Positions 24,501 through 34,000 are shown, counted from the first letter of the stretch. The stretch is DNA of 64,000 nt from Meghimatium bilineatum (GCA_034231615.1 CM067298.1:36152127-36216126), one strand, 5' to 3'. Notes: generated from the letters alone by a model not told the origin. Numbers and translations are program-made.

Positions 24501-26449
24501 CTGTTCATCAGTACTCTCGTCCAATGCAAGAGAGTACCACAAAAAATGCTTACTTCCATCTAGAAGTTGAAGGGTCAAATCTTCATTTATCTTTTCAACA
24601 CGTCTGACCACAGTTCTTCTGGATAATGTAATACTGTAAAATTTGTTGTTGTGTTCTGGACACAGAATGTTTGTTGCATCTAGTAAACATTCCGTAATAA
24701 ATTCACCATCAGAAAATGGCTTGTTGTATTTTACAATTTTGTGTGACAACACCAAACTGACATCTGTTGCGGCATCTTGAATTGAAGACTGTCTTGTAAA
24801 CACAGTTTGTTGTTTCTCCAGACTTTTTACCAACTCCATGCATTTTCTTTTCCTTTCTTCAGATTTTAGATTGTGTCCGAAATTGGGATGTTTTGTCTGG
24901 TAATGTCTTTTTAAGTTATATTCTTTGAAAACAGAAACTTATTTGTGATACAGCAAGCAAACAGATTTGTTGCCAACTTGCATAAAACAATATTTGGTAA
25001 TCCATTCATCTTTGAAAACCCGACACTCGTCTTCAATCTTACGTTTTTTTGGATGCACTCATTATAATAATAAATATCTTAAAATGTTGCAAAATTAACT
25101 AAAAGCAAATGTGCTTCCGGCAGCGTGAATATAATTATTTAGATTTAGAAAACTCGGTTGTAATATAAATACGGAAATTTATAAATGGAAACTACAAACG
25201 TAATGGGTATTAAAACACACCGGGAATGCCCCAGGCACTCGCAGCTTAAATGATTGCAAATTGAGTATTAGTGCATTCCATTCGTAGGATATGGGGGGGG
25301 GGGGGTTTCCTGACGTTACATTATTGTTGTAACGATGTATTATTAATTATAACAGCTTTTAGCGATATTCTATTTTGTATGAAACACCGTTTTAATATAA
25401 ACTATACATACATCCTGACATAATGCTTTAAAGTTAAAAAACAATTATAATTTGAAAGACAATTTTCAACCTTAATAAAATGATATCGTCCGAGTACTTA
25501 TAATCACTGAGAAACATTCAGCCAATCAAATTACGTCAATTCTAGTATAGTAAATTACTCAATATTAAACACTCATAGTAAACATGGTAAAATTTCATTG
25601 ACTATATATATATATATATATATGAATATTTAAATGATGTCAAATTGGAAAAAAATATTGTATATTTAATATATAAGGAAGTCGAATTAAAAATTCTAAT
25701 GGATTTCTGCGTAATATTAATGGGGAAAAAATCATTTGTGACGATCATTCGTTTATTTAAAAATGTGTTTGAGGGCCGCAAAATATCCAATGGCGGGCCG
25801 TAGTTTGCCCACCCCTGTACTAGCACATGATGGAACATAAAGAAAGAAATAGGATAGGATGCTAGTGAACATACAGAGATGATTGAAATGAGAGTTTTAA
25901 ATCAAGGTATATATGCACATCTAATGTTGATGGTAAAAATTATGACTGACATTAGTGATTATGTTTAAAAAGGTGTGGCTGTAGCTTAGGTTTAAAATTG
26001 TGCATTGTTTGTAAATGTTTAATGGAAGATTTGAAAATTTTGTAGATTTGTTTAATGTATTGTTTATTGTGTCAAATCACATTTTCCCTGTTTCTTCATT
26101 CCAGGTGGATGGTTTATTGTTTATAAACAAAAAGTCTACATATGAGTGCACAGATTCTCCAAACAGCTTGTTGCTAAGATTGGACCAGATGGAACAAGTC
26201 CTGGGTATTCCTGTGCGAGAGGGCCTTTCTTACATACGTACAAGTGCTGAGGATACAAGATGGAAGGAAGAACTGATAGCGAGAAAGAAATTGAAAGAGA
26301 TCAGAGAAGCAGCAAGAAATAAAGAAAAAGGCGGGAAACAAGATGGACACAGGAAGGCAGATGAGGAAGATGTTGCTAAAAAAGAAAATGACAAAGGTGA
26401 GAGTTGGGCCCATCCTGATGAAGGCCGTTCTGCTGCATACTATGATTAA
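9421..26449 (+). CDS. SNUPN: Snurportin-1, cap-binding domain and C-terminus (six exons)
   Basis: Snurportin binds the 2,2,7-trimethylguanosine cap of assembled spliceosomal snRNAs in the cytoplasm and carries the snRNP into the nucleus. Six exons (9421-9525, 11374-11476, 13047-13144, 18283-18360, 21821-21898, 26105-26449) join in one open frame of 268 codons plus stop, with GT/AG borders and compatible phases. The order of conserved blocks matches vertebrate snurportin: 'EEDWLCIVCPAGKRRILVAA', 'DLTILDTVF', 'QFYIIDLLHW', 'YDTEAEFRSFFL', 'VDGLLF' and 'QVLGIPV'. The Trp in EEDW corresponds to the cap-contacting Trp of the human protein. The C-terminal tail (about the last 65 residues) is charged and helical. 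An importin-beta-binding domain, N-terminal in vertebrates, was not found; the upstream partner may be the RGG exon at 4144-4670. Fly snurportin is also known to lack a conserved IBB and to use importin-7. The identification is secure; the 5' end is not. Confidence 0.9.
9893..10435 (+). repeat. Mid-size dispersed repeat family B, copy 1
   Basis: An approximately 540-bp unit with ordered blocks: 'ctaaggaaagttggggtata', 'gtgaaaaaaatcatcattgt', 'atgcaggccagaggacatta', 'agttggtccagatgtg', 'catgcctttgagacc' and 'acctgctgacagctaaggg'. The same order is found at 32835-33315 and 43535-44090. There is no long ORF; the frames contain many stops. It could be a long SINE or the 3' part of a LINE. Confidence 0.75.
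11374..11476 (+). CDS. SNUPN: Snurportin exon: 'GSTSAYTKSG'-equivalent loop
   Basis: Encodes ISTQTYRKDGKPDMTFKSCL then PNGSPLQTEVMKYN, ending in phase 1 at a GTAAGT donor. An in-frame alternative acceptor (tacgcag, exon start 11386) would drop only four residues. I chose 11374 because ISTQTYRKDG aligns without a gap to the human loop. Confidence 0.82.
12150..12870 (-). mobile_element. LINE reverse-transcriptase relic
   Basis: The minus strand reads, in separate frames, a 'PISLTSCIGKLVER'-like block (about 12600-12660) and, nearer the 3' end, 'WSYIGHVRHADINRKHHQ' then 'GKRARSRPKETLRRTI' and 'LNRQNWRDLTSAL' (12160-12440). This is the RT fingers motif and the typical C-terminal tail of a LINE ORF2, with the middle deleted. 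Confidence 0.7.
13047..13144 (+). CDS. SNUPN: Snurportin exon: 'TILD ... YDCQT' segment
   Basis: Acceptor tgttgtattgtag ends at 13046; donor GTATAA starts at 13145. The exon completes a split codon and reads DLTILDTVFCTSKKQFYIID then LLHWKHYPYYDTE, closely matching the human TILD/YYVLDVMCWRGHPFYD region. A piggyBac-type miniature element begins only about 32 bp after this exon. Confidence 0.92.
13176..13879. mobile_element. Non-autonomous piggyBac-type element (copy 1)
   Basis: A 696-bp unit (13180-13875) lies between TTAA at 13176-13179 and TTAA at 13876-13879. Its ends are inverted repeats: cgtgtagcaacc on the left and, reverse-complemented, cctgtagcaatcc on the right. TTAA duplication is the hallmark of piggyBac. 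The interior has no transposase. The same interior blocks (tgtagcaacc-gagaaaaat, 'gtctatgactacaaatgg', 'gcaaatgtgaaatggtc') recur in copy 2 at 18396. Confidence 0.82.
14398..14655 (+). repeat. SINE-like repeat family A copy
   Basis: Near full length, from ccagggcacgaaatgggagc to a gcagaagaagaagaca tail, including 'cccaaagccatgctaagtcg', 'gtaaaccatgacacagcaca' and 'ctacatcctgctaatctgca'. It sits inside a snurportin intron. Confidence 0.8.
14775..15205 (-). mobile_element. LINE ORF2 C-terminal fragment with Cys/His knuckle (copy 1)
   Basis: A 111-codon minus frame reads 'EQVIILRLRTGHNRLRSHMY', 'KFKIGNTAMCTCGQAAQSAK', 'HILQECSEYETLR' and 'YWPEE'. The LRTGHNRL...C.CG...H.L..C pattern is the familiar domain after RNase H in I/Jockey-type LINEs of many invertebrates. 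A second, more broken copy lies at 31320-31745. Confidence 0.75.
15206..18282. other. Intron sequence without recognisable genes
   Basis: AT-rich intron of the snurportin gene. ORFs are under 100 codons and do not match anything I know. Scattered short segments near 17590-17700 share words with repeats at 19310 and 39515 ('tataggacacta'). Confidence 0.5.
18283..18360 (+). CDS. SNUPN: Snurportin exon: 'EFRSFFL' segment
   Basis: Encodes AEFRSFFLPEKYNQLKAPTE then ISENNE in phase 0, with acceptor tctatttcgaacag and donor GTAAAC. It corresponds to human TDFRFYWMHSKL and the variable loop after it. The donor is weaker than the others. Confidence 0.88.
18396..19013. mobile_element. Non-autonomous piggyBac-type element (copy 2)
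   Basis: Starts at TTAA 18396-18399 followed by cctgtagcaaccc and ends at TTAA 19010-19013 preceded by tgctacaat. The roughly 610-bp interior is an older relative of copy 1 ('gcaaatgtgaagaggtcaa', 'gtccatgactacacatgg'). Like copy 1 it lies about 36 bp after a snurportin exon. Confidence 0.75.
19310..19420. repeat. Dispersed repeat with 'cctgtataggacac' end
   Basis: The segment gcatatcctgtataggacac followed by aactatttaagttttaggca recurs at 39515 (catatcttgtataggacatt ... aactttttggtgcca), and its reverse complement flanks the tRNA-like SINE at 59770 (aatgtcctatacaggatatg). Boundaries are approximate. Confidence 0.5.
19995..20720 (-). mobile_element. Internally deleted Tc1-like transposon
   Basis: Terminal inverted repeats tactgttaaaaaaaa (left) and ttttttttaacagta (right) are flanked by TA on both sides. 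The minus strand keeps part of the transposase DNA-binding domain: 'AAHRISDQAVMNQLHNAGLW' then 'ARRSHRGPVLTD' (20159-20341), the Tc1 'HRIS..TVRNRL..AGL.AR' motif. The DDE catalytic part is missing. At 726 bp it is less than half the length of a typical Tc1 element. Confidence 0.82.
21821..21898 (+). CDS. SNUPN: Snurportin exon: 'FPCSEASIEQAL' segment
   Basis: Encodes YPLILLEKFPCSEASIEQAL then QETEYK in phase 0. Acceptor is attgtttccctag and donor GTAAGA. FPC followed by a short helix matches human NFPCTPESLCDVL. Confidence 0.86.
22885..25825 (-). mobile_element. hAT-type DNA transposon with perfect 8-bp target duplication
   Basis: The 2,925-bp element (22893-25817) begins caggggtgggcaaac and ends with its reverse complement gtttgcccacccctg. 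The 8-bp duplication tactagca is identical at 22885-22892 and 25818-25825. This is the signature of a hAT insertion. It lies in the last snurportin intron and carries a broken transposase gene on the minus strand. A 13-bp G run (25293-25305) and a TA tract (25603-25622) are inside. Confidence 0.93.
23266..25062 (-). pseudogene. hAT transposase pseudogene (GTF2IRD2/ZBED-like)
   Basis: The reading starts MSASKK at 25062. An A-run appears one base too long, shifting the frame before RKIEDECRVFKDEW. A BED-type zinc finger follows (VCLL..., VSVFKEYNLKRHYQTKH), but its second Cys reads Tyr and a stop follows (near 24940). A 304-codon open core spans 23925-24839, with 'LALDESTDEQGTAQLLVFIR', 'TTDGAHALTGKNIG' and 'PHHCVIHQESLCKSVLKIKH', the RNase H-like catalytic region of this hAT subgroup. 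Further stops fall after 23925. The C-terminal dimerisation block FGSTYICEPAFSCLKINKSK followed by NRSLLSD is present at 23266-23454. The protein cannot be made whole from this copy. Confidence 0.85.
26105..26449 (+). CDS. SNUPN: Snurportin terminal coding exon
   Basis: Acceptor cctgtttcttcattccag ends at 26104, and the stop codon TAA lies at 26447-26449. It encodes VDGLLFINKKSTYECTDSPN, then SLLLRLDQMEQVLGIPVREG, then a Lys/Glu-rich tail ending AAYYD (114 residues). VDGLLF and VLGIPV match human VDGLLF and VLGVAV. In my alignment the Trp that stacks on the cap base in human snurportin (VGWLRP) is replaced by Leu (LLLRLD). The tail has no similarity I recognise. Confidence 0.92.
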   Translation: MDGLLFINKKSTYECTDSPNSLLLRLDQMEQVLGIPVREGLSYIRTSAEDTRWKEELIARKKLKEIREAARNKEKGGKQDGHRKADEEDVAKKENDKGESWAHPDEGRSAAYYD

Positions 26450-26537
26450 AACAAATAAGTAGTATCTGGCCCATTGACACACAGAAGAAAGTTTTTTTGT
26501 TTGTAAATTGTGTTTCTGTGGAATTATATAGAATGAA

Positions 26538-26543
26538 AATAAA
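26538..26543 (+). terminator. SNUPN: Poly(A) signal of the snurportin gene
   Basis: Canonical AATAAA 89 bp after the stop codon, followed by a T-rich segment near 26570. It gives a short 3' UTR. Confidence 0.75.
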
Positions 26544-26549
26544 TATAAA

Positions 26550-29200
26550 TTTGTAAAAGTCCATTGTATAATACAATCTTTATCAACACCAGAACATTCT
26601 ACTGATGAGGTATTTGTTAGTAAAGTTAATATGAATTGACGTTTTTTTTACTGTTGATGCTTCAGAATCTGAGCACTTTAAGCCATTTCTCCTGAAAGCA
26701 GTTGTAAATGTAAGGATTTTCGATGTTTCTGCGAACACAGATATGATGCAGAGATGATGTGGGCAACCTATTTAGGTCAGCAGGCCAAATGAAGGACAAG
26801 TCTGGATGATCTGGTATATCTGAATAACATTATCAAAGTACGAACATCAATGTAATTGCTTTTTTCACATCACCTGTCATGTCAATCATTAAAGGTTGCC
26901 CAAAGACACTATACTAAAGTTTATTTTTTTGCTCATTATAAACTCATGTTGCAGCCATATCACAAATTTAAATCATTTCTCCTTTACCGCTGTTTAGTGC
27001 TGTGTTTTACCTCCTAACTGCAATAGATTGGGAAGTCATATTTTGTGAGCTTTAGGGCCAATACATCTATAAATTTTTAATAAGTAAAATGGTGTAGAAG
27101 ATCTGATTTGACCAACGGGTTGTATTTTGTCCATTCCTGATTTAGTGTAAATATAAATAATTGAGAACTTGTAATAGTTACTTTTTGTGGGAATATCCAT
27201 GCTGAAAACATTAACCTTTAGCACTCTTACTTAAAATTACAAAATATTTCCTGTGCCACTGAGTTCTTTTTTGAAAATTGTAATAATTTTTGGTGGGTAT
27301 TTTGAAAATGCAATAACATTTTTTAAAATTAGAGATTTTAAAATAATGTTTGCACATTTAAATAAAAAATTTCGTACAGCAAATATGTGTCCAGTTTTTG
27401 TGTGTGCATGTGTTTTGTGAGAGGAGTGAATAAGTAACACATGTAATAACTTACCTTGTCCAAAAATGGTTCTAGAATCGTAGACCTAATGTTGATAAAT
27501 ACGTTTGTTCCATGCTTGTTCAATGTCATACTGTTACCATATCTACTTGGTTAATAACATTATTGCCAAGAATTTCTTACTATCAAAATGACAATCCATA
27601 ATGATTTTATCTGAAATATACACGACGACCACTGTAGCCCACCTATGGATTCTGAACTGGATGTTTCTTGATTATGACAGTTTTATGTACACCATCCTAC
27701 TTAAACAGTTGCGACAGGGCATGTCATTTTCCTACAAGTGATCACGAGCAGTACTGTTCACATAAAATCTACCCTTTTGTATGATAAAAAATTTTGTAAT
27801 AGAGACACATATTGCGCAATTATGCATGAACAGATGCCAAGTAAACCACTACACCATTTGCAATATTGTGAGAATGGCGCGGTAAAAGTTAACAAGGATG
27901 TAGCTGAAATTGTGATGATATTCACAAGATAAATAGTGTCTATTTTCAAGATAGTATTGAAATTGAAAAATTATATGAACTGTTCTGCATTTTTAAATTA
28001 AAAATAAGATTTGATGGAATTATCAGATGTGACTAGAAATGTTTTAAAATGTACATGTTTTTAAATATTTGAAACAAGTTTATAAATTAAATTTTCATAT
28101 GATAAATATAAAACTTGCTAGGAACAAATGTATTTACTAAATTAACATGTTTAAACTGCCAAAGTCTGATATTTTGAGCCATTGGCACAATAAAACAGTG
28201 ACAATGCATATCTATTCTTGCACTGCAGCATGCTGGAAATCTAATATGAACATTGCCATGTTACAAGAGAGTTCCAGTGGGAATTGGAGAACAACTGTTA
28301 AAAACATTTTCAAAATTGTTCTCCTTACCATTATTAAGATTAGGACAGCCAAACTAGTGTTACAGATATCTGATCTTCTAACACTGACATAAATATAATT
28401 TTGTGCACATGCATTCACATACTTGCAAGATCATAACCTTGTTGGTTGTGTAGGTTACCATTGCTAGGAAATATGTATTGATATAAGATACCAAGAGCAT
28501 GATGGATTTGCCTGATAATTAGCTGTTATATTTTTGTGCTTTATATTAGAATAGATCATTGTTACTTTTGTAAATACACATACATTCTCGATAGTGCGTT
28601 GCTAAAAAAGATAATTTAAGAAAAACAAAATAGAATTGAGTTGGCATCCTGTACGCTGACAAAATAACCCATAAAATGAACTATACATACCATAGACTGT
28701 ATCAACTTTATAAATAGTTCATCATCATCCCTGCAGATGCCTTCAGACATCACCTAATGTTTTATTAATAGTAAAGTACCATAGACATTGTTTCCTTCAC
28801 ATAACTTAATTAAACTGAGTTAAACTTATTAATACAAAAGTTTTGGTGCATTGTCTTATGTTCTTCATTGTAAGCCTTGCTTTATTTAAACTACAGTTAA
28901 TTTTTTACCATCTTCACATACTCCTGTTTATCTGTTCCTTTCTGTTTTTGATAATTTCTATGTTGTACAGAAGTCAACACTTACAGTTCAAGTGTTTCTA
29001 TCCCTGACCTAGCTTTCATAAATATAAACTCAGTGCTTATCTAGCTGTACTGTTATTGCCAAAGGTTTCAGTTGAGTATGGGTTCTGGTAGTTTAGTTTT
29101 CTGAGTCCATGTTGACACCCTCTGGGCAAAGCCATAGGTGCTCAGTTTATCCTAGCACATGATGAATAGTATGTGTGATGAAGGTTCCTGCAGCTTGGTG
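26550..29200. other. Intergenic stretch with no recognised gene
   Basis: AT-rich, with ORFs under 85 codons. A TTAA at 27209-27212 followed by cctttagcactcttac resembles a piggyBac end, but no partner end was found. Confidence 0.45.
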
Positions 29201-29204
29201 GTTA

Positions 29205-29365
29205 TACACACCTCAAACTCGTACAGGTGTTGAAGTTGGCTGTCCCACCCCATATGGGTCAATGTGACCCATTGGCATGCTGAAATAAGATGTGTCTGGC
29301 CAAACGGCACAATTAAGCCGTAAACCATGATAAATACATTCTGCTAATCTGTATGGGTTTCAGAA
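29205..29365 (+). repeat. SINE-like repeat family A, 3' part only
   Basis: Contains 'gttgaagttggctgtcccac', 'gacccattggcatgctgaaa', 'gatgtgtctggccaaacgg' and 'gtaaaccatgataaatacat'. The 5' third is missing. Confidence 0.7.
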
Positions 29366-29984
29366 TGAAAACAAGAAACTTGAACTGAGAGCGATTCCAC
29401 ATTATTTTAATTGCAAGATCATATCATCTTTCAGTCTAGTGTCCTTGTTTTTAAAAAGGACACAATACTGGCACTGTTAAAAAACATTGTACTGGTAGTT
29501 TTAGAGTGATCAACATTCTGAATTGTGTATTGATAGAGTAGATCTGTCATTTAATTAATAGTAGTTTAGGAAAAATAGAACTGAAATGTACCCAAGCACA
29601 AAGCTAAAATACTGAAGTTTGGTTTTCAATGTTATGTTTACTGTCGTGTCTTTTTCTTTAAATTGTAAGTGCTGCTGTAACTTTTCTGATCTACACATTT
29701 ATAGAGAATGTCAGTCAATAATAAGTGAGACTTGTAAAACTGTATAACAATAGTACTTACCTGAAACAAGGTCAATCTGTTTTACAATGAATGCTAGACT
29801 ATTAGACAATTGGGTTCAGGTATTAAAAATACATATAACGGTATACAAGGCAGCTTCAACATTTCAGCCGTAAGGTCTTTTCAAGGAAATACAAGACAAA
29901 CAGTAAAAATAAAGGCACTATCACAAGTACATTAGATGTGTATACATACATAATTGTAACCTTGGATTTCTCTGCTGTTAAATG

Positions 29985-30300
29985 TCTGCCATCTTATGCA
30001 TTTGTGATAGTGCCTTTGGTTTTATTGTCCCGATCCATTCTTACCCAATCCTTCACTGTTTTTTTAAAAACACACACTGCCTGCTTTCTTTGATGAATGT
30101 CGGTTGGTTGACATCCTTCAGCTGTAAGAAACTGAATCACTGCTTGTTGACCAACTTTGGACAGATTTGTTATCGCACCAGCCATGTTGTTGACTGCCTG
30201 CACAGGACATTAACCATACAAAGAGAGTGACCATTTGTTCTTCAATGTGTACTTATTACATCAGCTATGACATTTCACACTCCTTGCGTGCTGGCATATG
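29985..30300 (-). pseudogene. Mariner transposase N-terminal relic
   Basis: The minus frame MQAVNNMAGAITNLSKVGQQ then AVIQFLTAEGCQPTDIHQR aligns word for word with the start of the mariner at 36621-36926 (NNMAGVIPNPTKV..AVIQFLSFEGCQAVDIHRR). A gap falls between the first helix-turn-helix and 'KTVKDWVRM'. No inverted repeats were recognised. It is older than the 36-kb copy. Confidence 0.75.
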
Positions 30301-31319
30301 CGATGCAGCATGGGTGGGTTTCGAGTGTTTAAATTGCGGAAAGAAGAAATGAGAAAAATACATACTGTACTGTTGTTTCCTTGAAGATTGGACAAAAAAA
30401 TGTTTACATGTTTAAAACACATGAAGATGAATATAGTAAGAACATTTAAAGATTATTGCAGGTAAGTTAAAGGTGGAAAGGTCAGAGGAAGATAGAAATA
30501 CATGAACAGACAACATAAAGGAATGTACTGTTAATGATTTTTTACTCTCATCAGCATCACTGAAGATAAACATCATTGGAGGGCTGTTCTAATGCATCAA
30601 ATGCAGCACCCCTGGGTTTTATGAATTCTGGATTCGACGTGTGATTTTAATTTGACAAGTCTGCTACTGTTTTGCCTAGTTGTCATATGTGGATAATTGT
30701 AGCTGCAACTATCGTCATTTGTTGGTTGCTGATCCATCAGTGTGGACTCATACTCTTTGATTCAATTGTCATTTGTTAAATTTGACATTTATTATTGTCA
30801 GCTTTGTTAACACTTACTAGGGCATCCTGAATATGGGGTTTGTTATGCTTCATTAATTAATAAAAAATCAAGCACTCCACATGAATCAATCATGTCCATT
30901 TGTTGTTACATTTTGTCCATTTATTGTTTGAAAATGTGGCGACGTGTAGCCAAAATAAAAGTAACATATTGTTATAACTGTTTTTACATTCTTGAAAGCT
31001 ATGTTTCTTGGCTTTTGAATGCAGCAACAGATTGATAATAGTGAATAATGAAGAACAAATAAGTATATTATTCACCAAATAACTAGCATAGACTGAAGTC
31101 TTTGTATTTCATAATTAAATATTTGTCCTTGTTTAAAATAATAAAAACATTGAATGGTTTTTGTGTTGTGATTTTATTATTAAACATGTTTTTATATACA
31201 AATGTATAAAATGTTATTTTTTTTAGAGTGAAGAAACTATTCGGTTTTGTAAAATAATTGTACAGATCTAAGTGGAACAAGAGAGTATTGTAGTGGTTCC
31301 ACCCTGTTTTCAGTATGAG

Positions 31320-31745
31320 AGTAAATTGAAACTTGAAACATGTCAATATCTAATTCTGTCTCCTGAATAAAAGTCACTGTCTTTTGTAGTATATACAGTG
31401 GCCCATAGAGCTATGATGTCAGTGTTGTTTCTCTGTCCAATATGTCTGCCTCAGTGTTTCATACTCAGAACTCTCTTAAAGTATATGTTTGCACTCTGTG
31501 CTGCCTGTCCACATGTACATGTTCCAAACTTGAACTTTGTGTACATGTGGCTGCAGAGTCTGCTGTGTCCCGTTCTGAGGCGTAGAATTATAAGTTGTTT
31601 TGTTCTGATCTGTTCATAATGTGATAGTCATTGTGTGTTAGGGTTTGTGGCTTTCTTATTGACTTGATCATCTGTTTTTTCTGATGGTAGGTGATTGGTA
31701 CATCTGGTTGGGCTTCAGCACCTTCCTTAGCCAGTTGGTCTGCTT
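31320..31745 (-). mobile_element. LINE ORF2 C-terminal fragment with Cys/His knuckle (copy 2)
   Basis: Nucleotide-level match to 14775-15205 (shared words 'ttctgtctcct', 'tgtgctgcctgtccacatgt', 'tctgatggtaggtgattggt'). Small deletions break the LRTGHNRL frame. Same orientation as copy 1. Confidence 0.75.
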
Positions 31746-32140
31746 TTTAATTTCTGAGATCTTCAAGGTGACCAAAATTATGTTTGAGGATATACTGTGG
31801 AAATCCCTCTATAGCGCATTCTTTATAACATATTTCCCTATATAACAACTTTTTTCAAAATCCCCAATTATATATATTCTTTATTGTTTTGTACTGTGTA
31901 TAGCGAATTTCTGTTATTACATACATATTTTGTTGATCTGTACCAAGTTTTTATAACGGAATTCCATTGTGTTAGGTAGTGCCTAAGAACTAGACCTTCA
32001 AGATGACCCAAAGTATGTTTGAGAGTTTAGATAGTGTCTAAGGACTAGACTGGAATGAGATCTTACAAAATGACCTAAAGTATGTTTGAGATTTTAGGTA
32101 TTGTCTAAGGTATTGGAACTAGATCTTACAAGAAACTGCA
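31745..32140. repeat. Tandem ~65-bp repeat interrupted by a MITE
   Basis: At least three units share 'tagtgtctaaggactagact', 'aagatgacc(c/t)aaagtatgtttgag' (31976-32140). A further unit piece (atcttcaaggtgacc..tatgtttgagg) lies to the left at 31758-31790. The two parts are separated by the element at 31792-31975, which therefore inserted into a pre-existing array. Confidence 0.65.
31792..31975. mobile_element. MITE with 'gtggaa(a)tccctctata' ends
   Basis: Ends are inverted: tactgtggaaatccctctat at the left and ataacggaattccattgtgt at the right. It has an AT-rich core with the words 'gtatagcgaatttctgttat'. Relatives with 'aaattcgctatatacagtat' occur at 39040-39310 and 42930-43100. Superfamily unknown. 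Confidence 0.6.
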
Positions 32141-32579
32141 GTAATGTAGTGTCTGGACTCCCACTGACCAGGTGATCTGGATTTAACTTGTCACAAGTAG
32201 TTATGCAAAAAAAGTGACTCCTGTGGTTAGTCATCAGATCATCATCATGGCACATGGAAGTCCATAGTTCCTATCTCATATTAAATGTGTTTTTCAGTAT
32301 GTGGTAGCTGAATGTTTTGGTTCTGTGTTGCGTGATAACTCTTCTTTTGATGTTTCTATACCACTTATTTCTGGCAATATTCTACTTCATTCCCAGATCC
32401 TGTATTCTAGACATAGACATGGGAGAAGAAATACATCCCATATCTTTCATCTGGTCTAACTTCTTGATTGCATGCATAATGTCAGCAAGTCCTTTAAACT
32501 ATCCCTAATCACACTGGCAAGTCTGCTCTTTCATTTTTCCTAGAAGAATTGTGGTCAACTCAGCTATCATAAAATGTAT

Positions 32580-33480
32580 ACCAGGGCTTATGCTTTGGGA
32601 ATGTGAAGAGTGTAACCATCACTGCTAAATGCTGAAGGTAGCATTTCTTATGGTACAAGAGCTCTGGAAATGTGAGGAGTATCATATTACTACTAAATGC
32701 TGAAGTCCACACTAGATAGAAGGTTTTTTAATTTTTATGGTACCAGAGCTCAAGCTTTTGGAATGTGAGGAGTATCCCCATCACTACTAAATGCTGAAGT
32801 TGACACTATTTAGATATGAGTTTATGGTAGCAGGACACCTGTTTGGCAAGCAGGACCTGAATTTTTAGTTCAGGGTACAAGGAATTGGACCACTGCTTCT
32901 TTTCCATACTTTTTTCTTGTCAAATGGTCCCTATGGAAGACTTTAAGATACATGACAGCAAACATTTCATCTTTGTCATTTTGTGGTAGACTCCTAGGTG
33001 GTGGAGAATGTTAGGTATATCATCTTTGCAGATGGGTCAACAGGTGTGACTGAAGAATGATGAACTAGTTGACCCAGACATATGCTGCACTCCTGGAAAG
33101 ATATGATTATAGGATACTGCCGCACTGGAATTTTTGCCTTTGAGGACTAACCATGCATCCATAAACCCTCTCAACCAAACCTGAGATAGCAAACCATATT
33201 CGTTTGAGTATCATTGCAGTTACTAAACTGAGGACATGCTTTTGTCAGAAAAGCTATGGGCTGTTATGAGCTACCTGCTCACAGCTAAATGGATTATTTC
33301 ATCATCATCATGGTTTCAGGCTCTGGGAATGTGAAGATCACCATTGCTACTAGATACTGAATTCATCAGGTTTTTAGTCAGATGATTTTATGGTATCAGG
33401 GCACAAGCTTTGGGAATGTGAGGGGTGTCACCATTGCTACAAAATATTGAAGTTGGCCGTAGTCAGATGAGCTTATGGTC
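32580..33480. repeat. Minisatellite of ~70-90-bp units, split by family B
   Basis: About six units begin 'tatggtaccagggctcaagc' and contain 'tttgggaatgtgaggagt', 'tcaccatcactactaaatgc' and 'tgaagttgacacta'. Unit starts fall near 32580, 32649, 32738, 32825, 33309 and 33392. The unit starting at 32825 breaks off into the family B repeat (32835-33315), and units resume immediately after it. Confidence 0.8.
32835..33315 (+). repeat. Mid-size dispersed repeat family B, copy 2
   Basis: Shares with the copies at 9893 and 43535 the blocks 'ggacctgaatttttagttca', 'ctcctaggtggtggagaatg', 'actagttgacccagacatat' and 'cacagctaaatggattattt'. It lies within the minisatellite. Confidence 0.75.
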
Positions 33481-33599
33481 AACCACTTTTTAGGCAGATG
33501 ATTACTTATAGGAAAGCTGTGTGCTAACGATGCTGATTCATAAATCAATTACCTTTACCTTTTCTCATTCAAACATCTATGTATTATTTTTTTCTCTCT

Positions 33600-34000
33600 G
33601 TTTTCTCCGTTTTTGCTGTAAGACATCATTGAATTGAATGACAATATGATTTTGGGCTATGGCATGTTTGGTCGTTTGATATACACTAATATTCTGTCTC
33701 AGAACATTGGTAACTCCTTCAATCCACCATCTTCTTGGTATTCCAACTGCCTCATACTGTTTTCATTCTCATATTGTATGCTCTTGCTGCTGGCCAATAT
33801 GGGTACATTCTCAATTAAGTGGCTGAACCATTTCATTCTGTATGTTAATATACTTTACTACAGGCATTCCAACAGTTCTTGTATTCTCTTCATTCCTTAC
33901 ATGATCTCTTCTTGTTCTGTTTGTTGCTTTTCTTAGACCTCATTCCACACTAGTAAGCTTTTCTCTCTTGTTCTTTAGTTAGTTTCTCTTCGGATCCTCA
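33600..34000 (-). mobile_element. RTE-type LINE 3' relic
   Basis: The minus strand, with frame changes, reads 'RRDHVRNEENTRTVGMP' and 'RRWWIEGVTNVL', i.e. 'R.RDRIRNEDIRRE.GV' and 'GRPR.RW.EGV' of RTE-like LINE C-termini. No catalytic motifs remain. Confidence 0.55.

Noticed and set aside
27209..27230. TTAA-cctttagcactc as a piggyBac end
   Set aside because: No inverted partner end was found downstream or upstream.
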